64,000 bases of DNA from Copromyces sp. CBS 386.78 (taxonomy: Eukaryota; Ascomycota; Sordariomycetes; Sordariales; Sordariaceae): NCBI GenBank assembly GCA_030685235.1, contig MU839177.1:1-64000 (forward strand), in the 5' to 3' direction. A model generated the notes under the pieces. It did no database searches and was not told the DNA's origin. It worked only from the letters and a program-made list of their open reading frames with translations. Below are positions 58,805 to 64,000 of this stretch, one piece after another. A program made the position numbers and the translations under genes. Numbering within the stretch: the stretch's first letter is position 1; the number at the start of each line of letters is the position of its first letter.

Positions 58805-60576
58805 TTTGGAGATGAGATGATCGCCCGAGAAAAACGGACTATGGCAAATCGCCTTTGTGGCTTATATCTTGTGGAATAACCCCGCGATACACGCTATACC
58901 GGTGGTTAGAGGTTTTCTCTGCTACGTCACGATCAGTCCAACTGCACAGCATTTGCTTGGACGTGGTTGGAAGACTGCTTACCTTATAAAACGCTGTCGG
59001 CCGCCGACGACAGCCGTCGACCAGTTTGCGATCAAAGAACTCGGCAGCCTGGAGCGTAACCGAATTTCTTCACACTTTACCCGTCGCAATCCGGACTTCA
59101 ATTCTCCAGCACGAGGCTGGGCTTCGTACGCCGTACAAGTTGTAGTTGATATTGAGAGCAGGTCTACGATGGAAACAGGTGCGTATAAGCTGGCATGAGG
59201 ATGGGCCGTCTGGACTCGACTACATATTTGGCAGCGGGCAAGGCAAAGATGTCTCCGCGGGTCACGTACATGATCTATCTCTCTGCAGCACAAGAGCTGC
59301 CGCGGCTGGCCAGTTCCCATCCATCGGCTTGGACAAGAAGGTTCTCTCTTTGCAATGGTGTGTGGGGGGTGGGAGATGTGGGTTTTTCCTTTCATTCACT
59401 CGTTCTTCGTTTTCGTTCCATTCAGCCTTTCGTCCTATCTCATCAGCTTGCCACCCTCCATCACTTGCACGTCTGTTTCTGTCCCAATTGGGATAAAAAG
59501 CAAGGTTCACTAATGCTATTTGGGCTTCCAGCTTCTTTCTGTTCCCTGTCTTTGACATCTTCCCCCGTACACAGCGCTACACTGGGAGTGGCTTGGCATG
59601 GTCCCCTCCAGCTCGGTCTAGAGCCCTATCGGTTCCTGTCGGAGACCCGTTTGGGTGCCGAAACGACGGTGTTACATATGTCACAGTACCAGAGTATTGT
59701 TGGTGATGGCTGCCAGTAGCGTTCACCTTGTTTGTCTATAAGCCGTGCGGGGAGCCCACCATCACGCCGTCAGACTCTTTCCATTCTTTTTTCCGCTGTT
59801 TCGATACCCGCCACTCGATATATATATCACGGGAAACCAGACTGATTGGCCCAATACTACCTTCTATGCGCAGATTAATGCAGGGTTTGACGGTTGGTGA
59901 TGGCACAGCAATAAATGGCGTGAAGGACGGCCTGAAGCCTGAGGACATACCGGACAGCTTTCCACCCGCGTCTGGATGCTACACTATTGGATTCAATATG
60001 TAGGATGTTATATGGGGTGTCCTTGGTGTTGACGAGGAGCGGCGACGGTTTCACACCCCAACTTTGCCCAGCACGAGCCGAATAAGGCACGTCCTGACTA
60101 CCGAACGCCTCTGGCTGTTACGTACAGAGCTGAAGAGCTTTCGTGGGGATCTGGTGGGTGGCCAACACCCTTTCGGATGCACTACGACCGCTCCGGCCTC
60201 TTATCGTTGCTTTGTGGCGTTTTGTGCGGTAAGTCGGAGCTATGGAAATGGCCTCCTCCTCTTCAGCAGCCGAATCCTCCTGGTGGTCGTCACTGGCCTG
60301 ATGTATGTATGTTACCGCCCATGTTGTTCGAGATGTTCTTTAGGAGCCCTTTATAACCCGCCTCGAATGCGCCCCTTCTACATGTGTGCTCACATGGCCC
60401 ATCTACTACCTTGTTGAACCCGATTTCCCATCCATTTGTCTGTCCATCTGACACCTCTTTCTCCTCACTATTCCAGTCTATCCCGGGCCGTCCCTTCCTG
60501 AGACAAGACACAACGATATCTTCCACTTGCTTAGTTGATATTCAGTCGCTGCGTGTTTCACTCTGATACCAGCACA
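58805..60576. other. Intergenic region, divergent promoters
   Basis: Spacer between the membrane-protein gene (minus) and the pyranose-dehydrogenase-like gene (plus). Frames of 70-175 codons overlap on both strands with no features. A TATATATA stretch occurs at about 59819-59827 but is 750 bases from the plus-strand start and is not assigned. Confidence 0.4.
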
Positions 60577-62135
60577 ATGAAGACCAACGGAGTTGCCAAA
60601 GCAGCTCTTGCAGTCGGACTCTCAGCCACTGCCCTCGCCCAGAATTGTGGCAAAGTTCTTGTCCCATCATATGACCTCCCCGTTGTTGCGGCAGGATGGC
60701 AGGCCCAACTGATCGCCGGCGAGTTGACCAAGCCCCGAAGCCTTCAGTTTGATAGCTCGGGTGCGCTGCTGGTTGTTGAGAGCGGAAAGGGTATTACTCG
60801 CCATACGCTCAAAGACAATGGAGGCACTTGTATCTCGGTCTCTGAGTCCAAGACACTCATCGATGAGAAGACGGTACGTTTCCATTGAGCTATGGAAGAA
60901 ACAAAGTAGCTAACAATTCACAGCTGAACCATGGCATTGCCCTCTCCAAAGATGGCAAGACCCTCTACGCATCTTCCGCCTCGGCCGTCTATGCCTGGGA
61001 CTACGACTCCAAGGCCGGCACCGCCAGCGGCAAGCGCGAGATCGTCACCAACATGAGCAACAACGACCTCGTGACCCGCACCCTCCTCCTCTCGAAAAAG
61101 GAAGACGGCTACCTGCTAGTCTCGCGCGGCAGCGCCGACGGCAACGAGGCCCAAGCCGAGGTGCTCAACAACGGCCTGTCGCAGATCCGCGCCTTTGACA
61201 TCTCCAACTTGACTAGCTCCACCAAGGCCTACAACTACAACGAAGACGGTGTCGTGCTCGGCTGGGGCCTGCGCAACTCGGTGGGAGTCGGCGAGCACCC
61301 CACCACGGGCGGCATCTACGCCGTGGAAAACTCCATCGACGGCGTCACCCGCAACGGCAAGGACATCCACGAGAACAACCCGGGCGAGGAGCTCAACTTC
61401 TTGGGCTACCTCAACGGCACCAAGACCGCCAACCAGGGCCGCAACTACGGCTACCCCAAGTGCTTCGCCGTCTGGGACGTTTCGGAAATCCCCGAGAACG
61501 ACAACCTGAAGGTCGGCTCGCAGTTTGCCATCACCGAGGAAAACGCCCAGACCGTCTCGGGCAATAAGTTGACAGACGAAACCTGCGCCTCCGACTACGT
61601 CGCGCCCCGCCTCACTTTCCCGGCCCACTACGCCCCCATCGACATCAAGTTCGCTCCCAAGGGCGACGTCGCCTACGTCACGTTCAGGGGCTCCTTCGAC
61701 AAGGCCGACCCCGTCGGTTACCGTTTGTCCGCCATCTCCTTTGACTCTTCGACAGGCGAACCTACCGTCAGTGCTGAAAACAGCCGTGACGCTCTCAAGG
61801 ACATCATCACGAATCAAGACAACAGCGTCTGTCCCGATAAGTGCTTCCGCCCTGTCGGGATGGCGTTTGATTCGGAGGAAAGATTGTGGATGACGAGCGA
61901 TAGCACGGGCGAGATTTATGTTTTGTTGAAGAAGGAGGACAGCCCAACAAGCACGGAGGATGGGACGATTGTTACGGGGACGGGTAGCCCCGAGAGCTCT
62001 GCGAGCCCGACGAAGGCGGGTGGTAATGGGGATGATGACAGTGCTGCGAGCAGCCTTTTGGGTGGTGGGTGGGAGACGAGGGCTTGGCTGTGGGCGGGGG
62101 TTGTGGGTGTTGCTGGGGTTTTGGCGCTGATGTAG
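60577..62135 (+). CDS. Secreted AA12 pyranose dehydrogenase/sorbosone dehydrogenase-like protein
   Basis: A predicted PQQ-dependent sugar dehydrogenase of the L-sorbosone-dehydrogenase/AA12 type, which oxidises aldoses or aldonic-type sugars outside the cell, possibly feeding electrons to other secreted redox enzymes. Exons 60577-60873 and 60924-62135; 1509 nt, 502 residues, phase-0 intron with CTAAC branch. A signal peptide is at the start (AALAVGLSATALAQ). The propeller shows KPRSLQFDSSGALLVVESG, LNHGIALSKDGKTLYASS, GWGLRNSVGVGEHPTTGGIYAVENSIDGV, NNPGEELNFLG, ANQGRNYGYPKCFAVWD, LTFPAHYAPIDIKFAP, and GDVAYVTFRGSFD. A Ser/Thr/Asp linker and a final hydrophobic segment (WLWAGVVGVAGVLALM) indicate a GPI anchor or membrane tail. 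With the beta-propeller at 38002-39678 this makes two PQQ-type proteins in one window. Confidence 0.9.
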
Positions 62136-63344
62136 GTGAGGTGACGAGGAGGAAGGGAAAGGGGAGGATGTGCAGGGGTTGTATTTTGGGTGCAACACAT
62201 GAGAAGAAGCCGTGGTCATGGAGATGAGAATGATTTCATGAGAATGAGTGATGATTACCTACCATGATGTTTTTTGAGCGCACTATTACCACCAAAGCTA
62301 CATATATCGAGAACGAAACCATGATATCAAATTGCCTTCTATTTGGTATACACTGTACAGGAAGTAAACCCGGAACCCGGGAAGCGATGCTCATGCAATG
62401 CTCATGGAGCAAAATAAAGGAAGAGCAAACAATGGGATATGACGAGAGGTATGTAATGAGTTCCTGACCCGGTCGATTGGCGACTGCAAGGGAGGGAAGT
62501 CTGAGCCGTAGTACATGTACAGATGTGTCTGTGGCGGGTCGCAAAGAAAGGCTGAAATTGACTGACTCCGGTGTGCAGAGTCGAAAATGCAGTTGGGGGA
62601 AGAGTTTCCGGATTTCGTGTGAAGCTCTCAATGGACGGAGATAAGCTGAGGATGAGTGTCATGGTGTGTAAACCTCGTTTGTCAGAGAAACCATCAAGTC
62701 TTCTCCCATCTTGGCGTGCTGGGTGGGAGAACGGGATGATATGGCGTGCTTCATCCAGAAAGGGTTGTCTACTCCCATTTCTACCACACCAATGAATGAA
62801 TGCCCTGCTCACACCAGTCCCGATTGTCATCAGACGAGGTTGTCGGAATGCCTCTTCTGGAACGCCTTCTGGAGAAGATGAATCGAGGAGAACAACTCTT
62901 GGTATCGTGTTCTTCCGGGGCCCCGAAGATGGTGTGTGATAATCCGAGGAGAAACAGGTTCAGAGTTCTTCGACTATAAAAGTCGGTGGCTTGGAGAAAA
63001 CCTAGCATGCGGGGGAAAACTCTCGCCAATCTCGTAGGATTTGCGTACCATCCTTCCGGCTTCCGCGTCTTTGCATATGCAGCTCGCTCGTCTCATCCCG
63101 TCCTGTCGAGGCGACTGGGCGGGTGTGGTGAGGGTGTGTGGGGGTGGTGTGTGAGGAGCCCATCGCATATCCGTTCGGCAGATGTTCAGACTTAGCTGGC
63201 CCCTAGATGATTGGGTACCAAACTGTTTGCAACATTCCTGTCTTATAGTTGTCGACAGATGGAAGACGGTAAAGCTCGTCTCCTCTAGAGGCATGCAACT
63301 CCAACTTTCTTTCCGTGTAACTCCTTACCCCCAAGACTCACCAC
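62136..63344. other. Convergent spacer, 1.2 kb
   Basis: No supportable gene. Frames on the minus strand at 62236-63294 have no features. Confidence 0.45.
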
Positions 63345-64000
63345 TTAACAATGTCCACATCTCGTCTTCAACTCGCTTGGCAAGCCACGAATTGCCTCCC
63401 TCTCTTTTCTCGTAAGCACAATACCGAAATACCTCTCCAACGCCTTGACTCTCTGCTCTTCTGACTCAAAATGCTCGATAAACTCGGCCTTGTTGCCTAT
63501 CCTCCTCTTGACATAATCCTTGTGCAGAATCAGCAAGCCTATAGGCTCCGGCTGTTGTCCTTTCTTCTCGTTGTCAAGCAAAAGCCACATGCACATGACG
63601 GTCTGCACAAAGAAGCTTTGCGGGCTGGTCATAGTCGACAGGTTCATGACTTCGAAATCGGCCGGGAAGAACTCCATGTCGGCGACAAAACAGTACATTT
63701 CCTTCCAGGGCGCGGACTCGTTTTCCTGGGTTGAGTAGACCCATATCCTTTGGTTGAACGGGTCGGTGTGTTGTGAGAGGCTTTTGTATTCGAGTCGTCC
63801 TCGTACTGGGGAGACGGTGGTAAAGATGTGGTTGTGCTCCAGGGGGACTGGATTTACCGAGCCGTGGGAACCGAATCCTACGTCAACAAGATATCGGGTG
63901 TTGTTGATGGTCACGATGTTGACCATGTGGTTCCTGGGATTGTTCGTTAGTGCATGTTTTTCTTCTCTCTAGAGGGGTTCGTTCGGTACCACCAACCATC
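63345..64000 (-). CDS. Arylamine N-acetyltransferase, 5' end beyond window
   Basis: The terminal exon 63933-63345 (minus) of an arylamine N-acetyltransferase, which transfers acetyl from acetyl-CoA to arylamines and hydrazines; in fungi this can detoxify plant or microbial compounds. The exon opens after a canonical acceptor (CCCAG) with NHMVNIVTI, where the His is the second member of the Cys-His-Asp triad. RYLVDVGFG carries the Asp, followed by a long C-terminal domain ending LKTRCGHC. The catalytic Cys should lie in an upstream exon outside the window. The intron starts at 63934 and extends to at least about 63985; bases near 64000 may be the previous exon's end, so the partial 5' border is not fixed. 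Confidence 0.88.

Noticed and set aside
61116..62219. 367-codon minus-strand frame under the AA12-like gene
   Set aside because: Antisense shadow of a clear family match; repetitive Val/Gly/Asp composition typical of such shadows.
1..64000. CRISPR array, bacterial operon, phage or 5S rRNA gene
   Set aside because: No regularly spaced repeats, no bacterial-type gene packing, and no match seen to the dispersed 5S rRNA sequence typical of these fungi.

Overview
The window is nuclear DNA of a filamentous ascomycete, most likely a Sordariomycete of the Neurospora/Sordaria type. Genes are GC-rich, separated by kilobase-scale spacers, and carry short GT-AG introns (about 50-200 nt) with CTAAC-like branch points. 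Two blocks are AT-rich, stop-riddled and non-coding (1 to about 2390, and 22003-23721), the signature of repeat-induced point mutation (RIP) in ancient repeats. Species and strain cannot be fixed from sequence alone; the intron models below were built by hand and each was checked for reading-frame closure.

Left third (1-21.2 kb): a RIP-like relic; an 11-exon MFS anion/vitamin-type permease (4287-7118, +) containing a 7-nt microexon; a convergent GFO/IDH/MocA oxidoreductase (8490-7142, -); the meiotic DNA helicase MER3/HFM1 (9345 to about 14205, -); a Golgi UDP-galactose-type nucleotide-sugar transporter (16956-15292, -) with five exons, all introns in phase 0; and a protein-kinase-like gene (21146-19362, -) interrupted by an in-frame TGA.

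Middle (22-34 kb): two previously unlabelled DNA-transposon relics sit side by side. One is a 1.07-kb element with about 44-bp near-perfect inverted ends (22003-23074). The other is a 491-bp hAT-type miniature element with 17/20 matching inverted ends and a perfect 8-bp target duplication (23231-23721). Next comes the most striking gene of the window: a 1.5-1.66 thousand-residue protein (24975 to about 30081, +) that appears to join a PrnB/IDO-like dioxygenase domain, a P450-reductase-type FAD/NADPH module lacking the FMN domain, a cytochrome b5 domain and an unrecognised helical domain. It is a candidate self-sufficient heme oxygenase. Two tRNA genes (Val-AAC, + ; Ala-AGC with a 12-nt intron, -) and a small Cys-rich ORF follow.

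Right half (34.7-64 kb): a secreted GH55 exo-beta-1,3-glucanase (+), a secreted PQQ-type beta-propeller protein (-), a DUF3716-like nuclear-type protein (+), adenylosuccinate synthetase (+, seven exons, one of 14 nt), a secreted endonuclease/exonuclease/phosphatase-family nuclease (-), a 5.4-kb gene-poor stretch, a large disordered cytoskeletal/scaffold-like protein (+), a single-pass membrane protein (-), a GPI-anchor-like AA12 pyranose dehydrogenase/sorbosone dehydrogenase relative (+), and the 3' part of an arylamine N-acetyltransferase (-) running off the right edge. There is no operon or obvious biosynthetic cluster. The genes are mostly housekeeping (purine synthesis, glycosylation, meiosis) mixed with secreted carbohydrate- and quinone-linked oxidative enzymes.
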